This document shows positions 41,942 through 50,127 of a stretch of 56,187 nt of DNA, piece after piece; the stretch's first letter is position 1, and each line of letters opens with the position of its first letter. The position numbers and the translations under genes were made by a program. Origin of the DNA: Ruminococcus sp. (GTDB lineage: Bacteria > Bacillota > Clostridia > Oscillospirales > Acutalibacteraceae); assembly GCA_017405065.1 (NCBI GenBank), contig JAFRBD010000049.1, forward strand, positions 1-56,187, written 5' to 3'. Under the pieces are notes generated by a model. It worked only from the letters and a program-made list of their open reading frames with translations, ran no database searches and was not told the origin of the DNA.

Positions 41942-43315
41942 ATGAGCTTTTCAATAGGCGCAGCTCTGAAGAAGATTGCGGTTTCACTTCTTACGGATAA
42001 GAAAGTTTTGAAATGGGTAGCCGGCATCGTGCTCGGCATTATCATCATTATCATGATACCGTTCGCGGTTATCATTTCACTGAGCAATGGCGATATCCAA
42101 ATCGACACCGAGAGTCTGAAGCAGGCTGTTCAGGCACAGATGAATGAGACTGACCGTGCGAGAACAGAAGCGATCAATACGCTCCTGACGAATATCTCCA
42201 CGAGAATGAAAGCCAAGAAGTTTACCGACGCTCAGATACAAAAGGCGTACAAGCTGTACTTCGGCATCCTATACAGCCAAGCGGACGACGCCTCATTTGT
42301 CGATGATCTTGTTTCATGCTTCAAGGAGGATCAAACCGATGAAGAACTGATCACCGCGGTTAATAACAAATTCGGCGTTAATCTTTCCAAGGACGCATTC
42401 AACCTCAACACCGGCGTCCTGACTGTGAGCAACTCGGATATCGTCAATGTGGCGAAGAAGGAGATCGGCAACGTCGGCGGAGAAAAATACTGGCGATGGT
42501 TCGGCTTCGATTCCCATGTGCATTGGTGCGCCTGCTTTGTCAGCTGGTGCGCGGATCAATGCGGATATCTCGATCAGGGGCTGATACCGAGAACCGCTAC
42601 CTGTCTCGGCGGCATATCTTGGTTCCAAGAACGCGGACTGTGGCTCAGCGCAGGACAGACGCCGAAAGCCGGAATGCTGATCTATTTCGATTGGGATCTG
42701 GACGGTTTATCCGACCATGTCGGTATTGTAGAAAAATGCGAGGGCGGTACGGTCTATACCATTGAGGGCAATACCTCCGACAGCTGTGCCGCTCACCAAT
42801 ACGACGTTCATTATGCCTGTATCTATGGCTACGGTACGCCTCGATACAGTGACGGCACATTGGATGAGGGCTCTGTTACCGGCGATGTAGCGACTCAGGT
42901 GTGGACATACCTGAAAAGCTACGGATACTCGGACAGCGTTGCCGCGGGCATCATGGGCAACATGATGCGCGAGTGCGGAGGCGATACCCTTGATTTGAGC
43001 TGGAATATTGTCGGTCACTATAACGGCGATGAGTTCTACGGCCTGTGCCAGTGGTGCCTGAGATACACACCGTCCGGCTTCAAAAATTCATCTATAAAAC
43101 AGCAATGTGATTATCTGCAGCAGACGATCGCATCTGAATTTGCGGCATACGGAGGGAATTACAACGGTATAACCTACAGTGAGTTCCTTAATGCTGATAC
43201 CCGCACAGCGGCAATCGCATTTGAGCGAGTATATGAACGCTGCGGTGATTACGCAAACGAGGACGGACGCAGAGCGAATAACGCTGAAGTTGCCTACAAT
43301 CATTTCCATAAATAA
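41942..43315 (+). CDS. Conjugation cell-wall hydrolase (CHAP plus phage-tail-lysozyme-like)
   Basis: A 457-residue membrane-anchored protein. The transmembrane helix is about residues 22-48 (VAGIVLGIIIIIMIPFAVII), followed by a helical spacer. A CHAP amidase/endopeptidase domain follows (WCACFVSWCADQCGYLDQG with catalytic Cys; DHVGIVEKCEGGTVYTIEGN with His). A lysozyme-like domain (AAGIMGNMMRECGGDTLDLS, then YGLCQWCLRY) completes it. Related two-domain hydrolases in Gram-positive ICEs (CwlT/TcpG-like) open the peptidoglycan for the transfer channel. GGAGG lies 7 nt upstream. Confidence 0.92.
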   Translation: MSFSIGAALKKIAVSLLTDKKVLKWVAGIVLGIIIIIMIPFAVIISLSNGDIQIDTESLKQAVQAQMNETDRARTEAINTLLTNISTRMKAKKFTDAQIQKAYKLYFGILYSQADDASFVDDLVSCFKEDQTDEELITAVNNKFGVNLSKDAFNLNTGVLTVSNSDIVNVAKKEIGNVGGEKYWRWFGFDSHVHWCACFVSWCADQCGYLDQGLIPRTATCLGGISWFQERGLWLSAGQTPKAGMLIYFDWDLDGLSDHVGIVEKCEGGTVYTIEGNTSDSCAAHQYDVHYACIYGYGTPRYSDGTLDEGSVTGDVATQVWTYLKSYGYSDSVAAGIMGNMMRECGGDTLDLSWNIVGHYNGDEFYGLCQWCLRYTPSGFKNSSIKQQCDYLQQTIASEFAAYGGNYNGITYSEFLNADTRTAAIAFERVYERCGDYANEDGRRANNAEVAYNHFHK

Positions 43316-43334
43316 GAAAACGAGGTGATACCAA

Positions 43335-44351
43335 ATGAACATTTTAATCGATCTTAACAGAAAGCCCGAAGATTACCGTCTCAAAAATTGTGTAGTGGAT
43401 GAGATCGAAGAGATCAGCCGCGATCAATTTGAAACCTTCCAATATTATCCGACAGCCCGCTTTGGTGCGATTACAAACAACCTTCATAGGCTCCCCGAGG
43501 ATACAGAGGACATACGCCACTGTATTCTGTTGTTGGACGCGGATGGCAACGATGGCTTTATTGTGAATCCTCACGGCGCCGACTATGCCCGCTACTCAGC
43601 GTTCATTCCGAACGCGCGACAATTGTACAGACTCAATCAGTATCCCAGCCTTGCAGAATTTAATGACAGGATGAATCGAATGGTTGACAGATTCACATCA
43701 GAGGCGATTCAGGGCCATAAAAAGGGTTCATATGTGCTCGATATATCAGACGTAGAGAGCGCCTGTGGCTTTGAGACTTTTGACAGAGATCTTTTCACCG
43801 AGATGATGTCCGAACGCAATGAGTTTATCGATGTGGAAGAAAACAACGGAGATTTGTATCTTACCATCAATCCCGCATATATTACGGCAATTCCGCGTGA
43901 ACTGTCGCAGAAGGATTTGGACGTGATCTGTGCCAAGCATATCCTGTGGATGAACGACGCAGGCGGCGAGAGAGCCAACCTATCTAACTGTATCCTGCGG
44001 AACCTGAGTCTTTACGGAACCGACCTCTCGTACTGCGTTTGCTGCTCCGCTGTGTTTGAGAACTGCGATATGCACTCAACCGCATTTATTAATTCGGATT
44101 TTGAAAAGACACAGTTTTTAAACTGCTGTATGCAGGACACATACTTTGAACGAGCGACTCTCTCTGACGCCGTGTTTGAAGACTGTGATATATCCAATTC
44201 GATCATCAATGACTGTCGCTTAACAAACGCGGTCATGCGGGATTGCGACCTTGATAAAACCAATCCGACCGGATGCGATTTAGAAGGCTTCCGTTATGTC
44301 GAGAGCGACATAACGGAAAGCGACTCTCCGGGATTATCTCCAATCTTATAA
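43335..44351 (+). CDS. Pentapeptide-repeat protein with ICE N-terminal domain (intact)
   Basis: A 338-residue protein. The N-terminal domain (RHCILLLDADGNDGFIVNPH, SAFIPNARQLYRLNQYPSLA) is shared with the interrupted gene at 40193. Pentapeptide repeats follow (ANLSNCILRNLSLYGTDLSY, CDMHSTAFINSDFEKTQFLN). The C-terminus is acidic and ends ESDSPGLSPIL, a loose form of the shared tail. Such helices can resemble a DNA double helix and block DNA-binding enzymes; an antirestriction or anti-gyrase role is inferred only from fold and neighbours. Confidence 0.82.
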   Translation: MNILIDLNRKPEDYRLKNCVVDEIEEISRDQFETFQYYPTARFGAITNNLHRLPEDTEDIRHCILLLDADGNDGFIVNPHGADYARYSAFIPNARQLYRLNQYPSLAEFNDRMNRMVDRFTSEAIQGHKKGSYVLDISDVESACGFETFDRDLFTEMMSERNEFIDVEENNGDLYLTINPAYITAIPRELSQKDLDVICAKHILWMNDAGGERANLSNCILRNLSLYGTDLSYCVCCSAVFENCDMHSTAFINSDFEKTQFLNCCMQDTYFERATLSDAVFEDCDISNSIINDCRLTNAVMRDCDLDKTNPTGCDLEGFRYVESDITESDSPGLSPIL

Positions 44352-44375
44352 ACAAATAATGAGGTGATAAGAATT

Positions 44376-45212
44376 ATGGATAACAAAAAACTAAAACAAA
44401 TTGCCCGCTACTGTGTTACCAGCGGAACACAGAATACAACCGACGGCACATGGAGCATCAGCTACGATGAGATGAGTCATCATTTCGGTGTGGATCGAAA
44501 TGATATCAACGGCAACACGCAGCTCCTCGCGGACGAGCTGAACCGTCAGGAGGAAATCAACGATCTGATGATGACCGAGGACTGTATCGAGATGACCTAC
44601 CACATGGAACACTGTCCTCTTTGTCAGCAGGGAGGGATCAAAGGTGCGCTGGAGCTTGCCTCCGTACTCGGGTGCAACATCACCGACGAGCATGAGGATG
44701 AGCCGGAACATCGACCGATGAACTATGACGAGGTCGAAGTTAAGCTGGCAAAACACACTCTTTGGATTCTTGCCGAGGAAGGCGAGCAAGCGGTATTTTC
44801 AGCCTGCGAAATCTCACATCATAATTTTACCGCCCGATCCTTTCCGAACGTCATGTTCAGCAACTGCAGGTTTTCGTTTTGTGATTTCTGCGAGGCTGAC
44901 CTCAGCTACTGCGTGTTCGAGAATTGTGAGTTTGTCGACTGCGATCTGTCATACGTAAAAGCCGAGGGCGCTGATTTCTCCGGTACGGACTTCTGCGATT
45001 CCAGATTACACGACGCTTGCTTCGATACCTGTAATTTCAAAGACGCAAAGCTGAACGATATCCACAGTCATCCTCGTCTTCAGTTCTGCTGTATCGAGAA
45101 TACCGATCTCGGCGAGGATGACGAGTATATTTACTTGGATGACTGCCATGACAATGAAACCGAATGGGAAGCCGAGCGCGATAACCATTACATGGAAATG
45201 CAGGTGCAGTAA
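44376..45212 (+). CDS. Pentapeptide-repeat protein, divergent N-terminus
   Basis: A 278-residue protein starting MDNKKLKQIARYCVTSGTQN, with GAGG upstream. The first half has HLITEDE-like acidic helices and a MEHCPLCQQGG Cys pair. The second half is a pentapeptide beta-helix (FSACEISHHNFTARSFPNVM, CDFCEADLSYCVFENCEFVD). It ends EAERDNHYMEMQVQ. It is the third pentapeptide protein in 5 kb. It overlaps the next start by 1 nt. Confidence 0.8.
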   Translation: MDNKKLKQIARYCVTSGTQNTTDGTWSISYDEMSHHFGVDRNDINGNTQLLADELNRQEEINDLMMTEDCIEMTYHMEHCPLCQQGGIKGALELASVLGCNITDEHEDEPEHRPMNYDEVEVKLAKHTLWILAEEGEQAVFSACEISHHNFTARSFPNVMFSNCRFSFCDFCEADLSYCVFENCEFVDCDLSYVKAEGADFSGTDFCDSRLHDACFDTCNFKDAKLNDIHSHPRLQFCCIENTDLGEDDEYIYLDDCHDNETEWEAERDNHYMEMQVQ

Positions 45213-45478
45213 TGGCTCGCGGTAAAATGAAATCCATTTACGGGATCTACAAGAAGCACGGGCGCGAAGCGTTCCTCGAAGCTGCTGAGTATTACTCCTG
45301 TCATGTCAATTGGAGCAGCGTGGACAAAACGATCGACGAGATGGAATCCCGATGGTACGACTTATCGCACACCCTGACCGAAGCCGAAAAAATGGTGGAG
45401 GACTATAACAACGGCAATACTATTCTGAACGATGACTGCCAAGTGTTTGTTGACATGGGGCAGTCGTTTGTTATGTAG
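45212..45478 (+). CDS. Small ICE protein of unknown function
   Basis: An 88-residue protein (MARGKMKSIYGIYKKHGREA), helical, with DDCQVFVDMGQSFVM at the C-terminus (a loose tail match). The ATG overlaps the upstream stop (TAATGG). The function is unknown. Confidence 0.65.
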   Translation: MARGKMKSIYGIYKKHGREAFLEAAEYYSCHVNWSSVDKTIDEMESRWYDLSHTLTEAEKMVEDYNNGNTILNDDCQVFVDMGQSFVM

Positions 45479-45490
45479 GAGGATCGAAAA

Positions 45491-45733
45491 ATGAAAAAAA
45501 CAACTGTTACGGTTTCCTATGATGAAGAAAAACTCGAAGCATTGAAAATGTATCTGAAAGAAAAGAGTTTGGATCTTGATACGGAACTGATCAGGACGAT
45601 CGATACACTCTACACAAAAAATGTTCCTTCTGCGGTCAAGGAATATCTGGACAAGAAAACCAAAGCCGCTGCGCAAAAAAAGAATCAGGAGGTGGAAGAA
45701 AATGGCAAACACAGAAGTCCCTCTGCTGTATAA
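45491..45733 (+). CDS. DUF6103 family protein
   Basis: An 80-residue protein (MKKTTVTVSYDEEKLEALKM, then DTELIRTIDTLYTKNVPSAV and KEYLDKKTK). The beta-strand plus two-helix start resembles RHH proteins, and the family (DUF6103) is confined mostly to Firmicutes mobile elements. AGGAGG lies upstream. It overlaps the next gene by 32 nt in another frame. Confidence 0.8.
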   Translation: MKKTTVTVSYDEEKLEALKMYLKEKSLDLDTELIRTIDTLYTKNVPSAVKEYLDKKTKAAAQKKNQEVEENGKHRSPSAV

Positions 45734-46379
45734 CGAATACCGCCTTCGCGCGATAAAAAAGGCGTTGGAGGAAAGCGGGAGCAGCGTGGAGCAGGTGTTA
45801 AAAAACAAACTGGATTCTGTCTACCGGGACATTGTCTCTGTCGAGGAACAAGAGCAAATTGAAGAAATGATTCACCGGGAGGAATCTGCTTCACAACAAA
45901 ACAACAGAGCCTACGGCATATATCATCTCCACGGATATGACGGTGATATGCATATCGCAACACTGAACTATAACAGCCTCCTTCAGTTCGGACGGCTGTT
46001 TCAAGGACACCTTCAGTATAAGGCATACTCCTATTCGCTCGACAGCATTGCGTGCCTCTTCGGTCAGCACAAAGAATTAGATCCGGTTCTGTTCCAATCG
46101 TTCTGCGATACGTTCCAAAGCAACGACAACGTCAGTTTGATAGCTGACGTTGATTTTGAGCGCGGGTATCTCTCTGTTCTGGAGAAAGGCTCCGACGAAT
46201 GGCGTACCTATCGTTTGGATGATGTCTCAAACGCAGTGACATCTGCTTATGAGACACCGGAGCTATCCGAATATGAAAGGTATGGAGCCTTCACGGATGC
46301 TCTGAAAGAAAAAGAGATATGCGATGCGGAAACATCGTTTATGAGCGAAGATTCTGCTCCGGTTCAGCAGATACTCTGA
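45702..46379 (+). CDS. ICE protein of unknown function upstream of oriT
   Basis: A 225-residue protein from ATG 45702 (MANTEVPLLYNEYRLRAIKK), with AGGAGG upstream inside the DUF6103 gene. The N-terminal helix pair (ALEESGSSVEQVLKNKLDSV) looks RHH-like. The C-terminal half (LHGYDGDMHIATLNYNSLLQ, DNVSLIADVDFERGYLSVLE) has an alpha/beta look. It ends MSEDSAPVQQIL. It is the last gene before the putative oriT. Confidence 0.7.
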   Translation: MANTEVPLLYNEYRLRAIKKALEESGSSVEQVLKNKLDSVYRDIVSVEEQEQIEEMIHREESASQQNNRAYGIYHLHGYDGDMHIATLNYNSLLQFGRLFQGHLQYKAYSYSLDSIACLFGQHKELDPVLFQSFCDTFQSNDNVSLIADVDFERGYLSVLEKGSDEWRTYRLDDVSNAVTSAYETPELSEYERYGAFTDALKEKEICDAETSFMSEDSAPVQQIL

Positions 46380-46764
46380 CGCAGCTAAATGCGCCCCTGT
46401 TTGCCCGTGTTTCGCGCCGTGTCGCGTTTTCACAGCGAGGCAGGGTAAGTAACCCTTCGAGAGTGTTCGGACGGCGTTTGGGCAAATCGGGTGCAGGTGA
46501 ACGAGGGCAATATGCACAAGGAGAGTCCGCCCGCCTGAGACGGGCGATCAAGCAGGAGAAAGGCGTGACGCTTTTGAAAGCGCCTCGCCGGTTCACAGCG
46601 GACGGCAACGCCGTCCGCAAGCCGTTTTTGGGCTCTCCTTGTGCAGTTTTCTTGGGTTGAACCCTGTTTGATGAGTTTTGGTTATGGGTTGAACCCTTCG
46701 CCTGTTTTTGCGATGAAACAGGCATTTTTGCTGACGCTAAGCCAAAGAAGGGATGTGAAAGACT
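46380..46764 (+). other. Putative oriT region with stacked inverted repeats
   Basis: No gene was found in 385 nt. A 13-bp perfect inverted repeat (46513-46525 and 46633-46645, TGCACAAGGAGAG) encloses three hairpins: CGCCCG/CGGGCG (46528-46546), AGGCG...CGCCT (46561-46585), and the 9-bp GCGGACGGC/GCCGTCCGC (46598-46618). Two copies of GGGTTGAACCCT lie 32 nt apart (46654 and 46686). A GCCTGTTT/AAACAGGC hairpin with a T run follows (46700-46729). Its place directly before the RHH accessory and relaxase genes fits an origin of transfer; the nick site is not identified. Confidence 0.65.
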
Positions 46765-47181
46765 ATGGGCAAGTCAGTAGATAAAAAGCGGTTTACCTTG
46801 TGGCTGTACGACGATACCTGGGCTAAAGTAAAAGAAATGTACCGTCATGACGACTGCCGCAATAAATCCGAATTCATAGAAAAGGCGATCCGATTCTACG
46901 TTGGCTACCTCACCGCTGGAAGCAAAGCCAACTATCTGCCGAATATGTTTCTCTCTAATATGAGAGGAATCGTGCGCGAGAGCGACACCCGGCAGAACAG
47001 AATGCTCTTCAAGATAGCGGTTGAGATGGCAATGATGGAGAACATTCTTGCCAACCTGAACAACTTTGATCCTGTCGCTGTCGAGCGATTACGCGGAGCT
47101 TGCGTGGAGGAAGTCAAGGGAATTAACGGTTTGCTTCGGTTCGAGGACGCTGTCGACTGGCAGGATACTTGGGATAAATAA
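46765..47181 (+). CDS. Relaxosome accessory RHH protein (MobC-like)
   Basis: A 138-residue protein (MGKSVDKKRFTLWLYDDTWA, then KSEFIEKAIRFYVGYL) with an N-terminal ribbon-helix-helix. A helical C-terminus follows. It lies next to the relaxase gene and overlaps it by 1 nt. Accessory proteins of this type bind oriT and help the relaxase. A GGGATGTGAAAG stretch precedes the ATG. Confidence 0.82.
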   Translation: MGKSVDKKRFTLWLYDDTWAKVKEMYRHDDCRNKSEFIEKAIRFYVGYLTAGSKANYLPNMFLSNMRGIVRESDTRQNRMLFKIAVEMAMMENILANLNNFDPVAVERLRGACVEEVKGINGLLRFEDAVDWQDTWDK

Positions 47182-49175
47182 TGGCAAAGCTCGTTACCAA
47201 ATTCAAGTATCTCAAGCCGAATCCCGATAAAGGTTTAGGAGGCTACGCCAAATACATTGCCACCAGAGAAGGCGTAGAAAAGATAGATGACTCTCAAGTT
47301 TATGAACCGGCTACACAGAAACAGCGGCAGCTTATAGAGAAGATCACCGCTGATTATCCCGAGACAAAGGAGCTGTTGGAGTATGAAGACTACGCTATGA
47401 GTCCGACTGTCGGCAACGCTTCTGAGTTCATAACGAGAGTGATTGAGGTGTGTGCCGACAGTATTCTTGACTCCAAAACCTACGCAGACTATATCGCTAC
47501 CCGTCCGAGAGCACAGCGATTCGGCACTCACGGTCTATTCACTGACGATGGAAAGCCGGTAAAACTCAGCAAGGTTTCAAAGGAACTTAACCTCCATGAC
47601 GGAAATGTTTGGACGGTGATCGTGTCCCTCAGACGTGAGGACGCCGAGCGTTTAGGGTACGATTCAGGCGAAAGATGGCGCGAAATGCTCAGGGGATTAA
47701 ATCAAGAATTATCGGATCAGTTCAATATCCCTATGGAATACCTGAGATGGTTCGGAGCCTTTCACAACGAAGGTCACCATCCTCATGTCCACCTGATCGT
47801 GTACTCTACTGAAAAAGCTGTCGGTCATCTTGCGAAAGAAGGAGTGCAAAAACTGCGTTCAGCCCTCGGCAGAGAGATTTTTAATCAGGATCTCTTGAAT
47901 GTTTATCGGGAGCAGACTGCCCACAGAGATACCCTTCGCAGCGAAGGTAAAGAGTGTCTTGCCGAGATTGTTGCTCAGATCAACGACGGCAGCTACGACA
48001 ATCCTATCCTTGAACAGAAGCTTTTGGAGCTGTCGAGAGCGCTGGCACAAACGAAAGGAAAGAAGGTTTACGGCTTCCTTGACGCAGATACAAAGGAGCT
48101 TGTCGACGAGATTGTGGACGAGCTTGCCGGGGATGAACGGCTCAGTCAGCTCTATGAGCTGTGGTATCAGGACAAAGATTTGATCCAAAGCACCTACACG
48201 GACGAGCCTGCCGAGCGTGTTCCTCTCTCTCAAAACGAAGTCTTCAAACCGATCCGCAACGCTGTTATTCGGGAGGCTCTCAACATTTCCGAGGAAAGAA
48301 TCACTGTCGAGGACGAGGATGAAACAGTGATGACCGAGAGTGTTCTCACCGATGATGACGGCGAAGAAGCAGAACCGCAGCCTGGTTTATCTGAGCTTGA
48401 TCGGATAAAAAAGAAGGCTGCCGACGGGAATATGTACGATCAATACCGCCTTGCCAAACTGCTGCTTGACAGAGAAAGCGAGTATTACGATCCTGAAGAA
48501 GCTGTTGAATGGCTGAAAAAATCTGCCGACAAAGGATATACTGTTGCAAAGTATCGTCTCGGAAAGCTGCTTTTGCTCAGCGAGGATGTACCTCAAGACA
48601 CATGGGCAGCCATCCGCTGGCTCGACGATGCCTCCGATGACGGCTACGAATACGCTCAGTATCTCCTCGGAAAGCTGTACGCACAAGGAGTACATGTTCA
48701 AAAGAATGAACTCGTCGCTCTGAGATATTTGGAAAAAGCTGCCCGTCAAGGCAACCCTTACGCCTCGTACCTTACAGGAAAACTATTGCTAAATTCCGAT
48801 GATGACAGAGATGCTCGCAGAGCGGTCAGGCTCTTCATGTCCTCCGCAGATCACGGAAACAGCTACGCCGAATACCAAGTCGGCAAGATGTATCTGTACG
48901 GAAAGGGCGTGGAAAAGGATACCGATCTCGCTCTTTTGTATCTGAGACAGTCAGCCGAGCACGGCAATCCCTATGCATCGCAGCTCCTGTATAACCTCAG
49001 TCACAGCAAAAATCCGTTCATTGCCATGTCTGCTTTTCGATTGCTGCAGTACCTTGCCCGTATCATTCAGAACAGAATTGAGGACGAACGCAAGGGCAAG
49101 GAAGGTATGACGGATAAGAAATTACGAAGAATTATTGACGCCAAGCGAGAGGCTCACGGTCTCAAGCATGGCTAA
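47181..49175 (+). CDS. MobP3-type relaxase with C-terminal Sel1 repeats
   Basis: A 664-residue protein. The N-terminal relaxase domain holds the metal-binding histidine motif HNEGHHPHVHLIVYST (HxxHxHxH style) with upstream EYLRWFGAF, and starts KFKYLKPNPDKGLGGYAKYI. A helical linker follows, then at least four Sel1-like repeats (QYRLAKLLLDRE, AKYRLGKLLLLSED, AQYLLGKLYAQGVH, AEYQVGKMYLYGKGVE) over residues about 410-600. It nicks oriT and leads the DNA to the recipient. The Sel1 part may bind the coupling protein. It ends basic (GLKHG) without the shared tail. Confidence 0.93.
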   Translation: MAKLVTKFKYLKPNPDKGLGGYAKYIATREGVEKIDDSQVYEPATQKQRQLIEKITADYPETKELLEYEDYAMSPTVGNASEFITRVIEVCADSILDSKTYADYIATRPRAQRFGTHGLFTDDGKPVKLSKVSKELNLHDGNVWTVIVSLRREDAERLGYDSGERWREMLRGLNQELSDQFNIPMEYLRWFGAFHNEGHHPHVHLIVYSTEKAVGHLAKEGVQKLRSALGREIFNQDLLNVYREQTAHRDTLRSEGKECLAEIVAQINDGSYDNPILEQKLLELSRALAQTKGKKVYGFLDADTKELVDEIVDELAGDERLSQLYELWYQDKDLIQSTYTDEPAERVPLSQNEVFKPIRNAVIREALNISEERITVEDEDETVMTESVLTDDDGEEAEPQPGLSELDRIKKKAADGNMYDQYRLAKLLLDRESEYYDPEEAVEWLKKSADKGYTVAKYRLGKLLLLSEDVPQDTWAAIRWLDDASDDGYEYAQYLLGKLYAQGVHVQKNELVALRYLEKAARQGNPYASYLTGKLLLNSDDDRDARRAVRLFMSSADHGNSYAEYQVGKMYLYGKGVEKDTDLALLYLRQSAEHGNPYASQLLYNLSHSKNPFIAMSAFRLLQYLARIIQNRIEDERKGKEGMTDKKLRRIIDAKREAHGLKHG

Positions 49176-50127
49176 GGGGGAATGTTTACTGTCAACAAAA
49201 TACAAACACTATACTGATGAACAAAAGGAAACCGCTCGTCAGACTGACATTGCTGCGCTCCTTATGAGTCAGGATGAGACCTTGAAAAAGGCTGGATCTG
49301 AGTACGAATGGTACGACGGCGGTCAGAAGATCACCATCCGCGGGAACCTTTGGTACAACCAATATGAGCAGGAAGGCGGCGACGCGATCGACTTTGTCCG
49401 CAGGTTCTACAACAAGGATTACACCGAAGCTGTAGACTTTCTGCTCGGAGGCTTCCAAGGTACACTGATCAGGTCGGAGCCTATTGAGAAGAAACCGAAG
49501 GAACCTTTCGTACTCCCGAAGCGCAATTACAACATGGACAGGGTCTTTGCATACCTGATACATCAGCGCGGGATCGACCGCGACGTGCTCTATTCCTTTG
49601 TTCATCACAGGATGATTTACGAATCCAAGAACAAGCATAACGCTGTGTTCGTCGGCTATGACGCGGACAGGATTCCGCGCCATGCCCACAAGAGAGGAAC
49701 AGGCAGCGAGAGTACATACAAGGGAAACGCTCCCAACGGAGTGCCTGAGTATTCCTTCCACTGGCACGGTCGGAGCAAATATATCTGTCTGTTTGAAGCC
49801 CCGATCGATATGCTCTCGTTCATTTCCATGCACAAAAGCCATTGGCAGGAGCACAGCTACGCCGCGGCTTGTTCCGTTTCGGACAGGGTATTATTCCAAA
49901 TGATGAAGGATAATCCGAACATAGAAGAAGTGTTTTTGTGTCTCGACAACGATGAACCCGGACACAAAGCGACAAAAAGAATCTCCGATAAGCTATTCCT
50001 GATGGGAACCAAATGCACAATTCTTCTTCCAAAAGGTAAGGATTGGAACGAAGATTTATTAGCGATGAGAGAAGCAGAAGAAAGTGAGGTGTCAGAACAA
50101 TGCCAAACGTCGCAATTATTATCTTAG
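49168..50127 (+). CDS. DUF3991/Toprim domain protein (primase-like)
   Basis: A 319-residue protein that overlaps the relaxase stop (ATG at 49168; AAGGGGG follows the ATG, so a downstream start is also possible). The N-terminal part (YEWYDGGQKITIRGNLWYNQ, GGDAIDFVRRFYNKDYTEAV) is the zinc-less DUF3991 primase-associated domain. The C-terminal Toprim has FEAPIDMLSF (Glu) and VFLCLDNDEPGHKAT (DxD). It may prime second-strand synthesis or act on DNA ends after transfer. It ends SEVSEQCQTSQLLS. Confidence 0.88.
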   Translation: MAKGECLLSTKYKHYTDEQKETARQTDIAALLMSQDETLKKAGSEYEWYDGGQKITIRGNLWYNQYEQEGGDAIDFVRRFYNKDYTEAVDFLLGGFQGTLIRSEPIEKKPKEPFVLPKRNYNMDRVFAYLIHQRGIDRDVLYSFVHHRMIYESKNKHNAVFVGYDADRIPRHAHKRGTGSESTYKGNAPNGVPEYSFHWHGRSKYICLFEAPIDMLSFISMHKSHWQEHSYAAACSVSDRVLFQMMKDNPNIEEVFLCLDNDEPGHKATKRISDKLFLMGTKCTILLPKGKDWNEDLLAMREAEESEVSEQCQTSQLLS

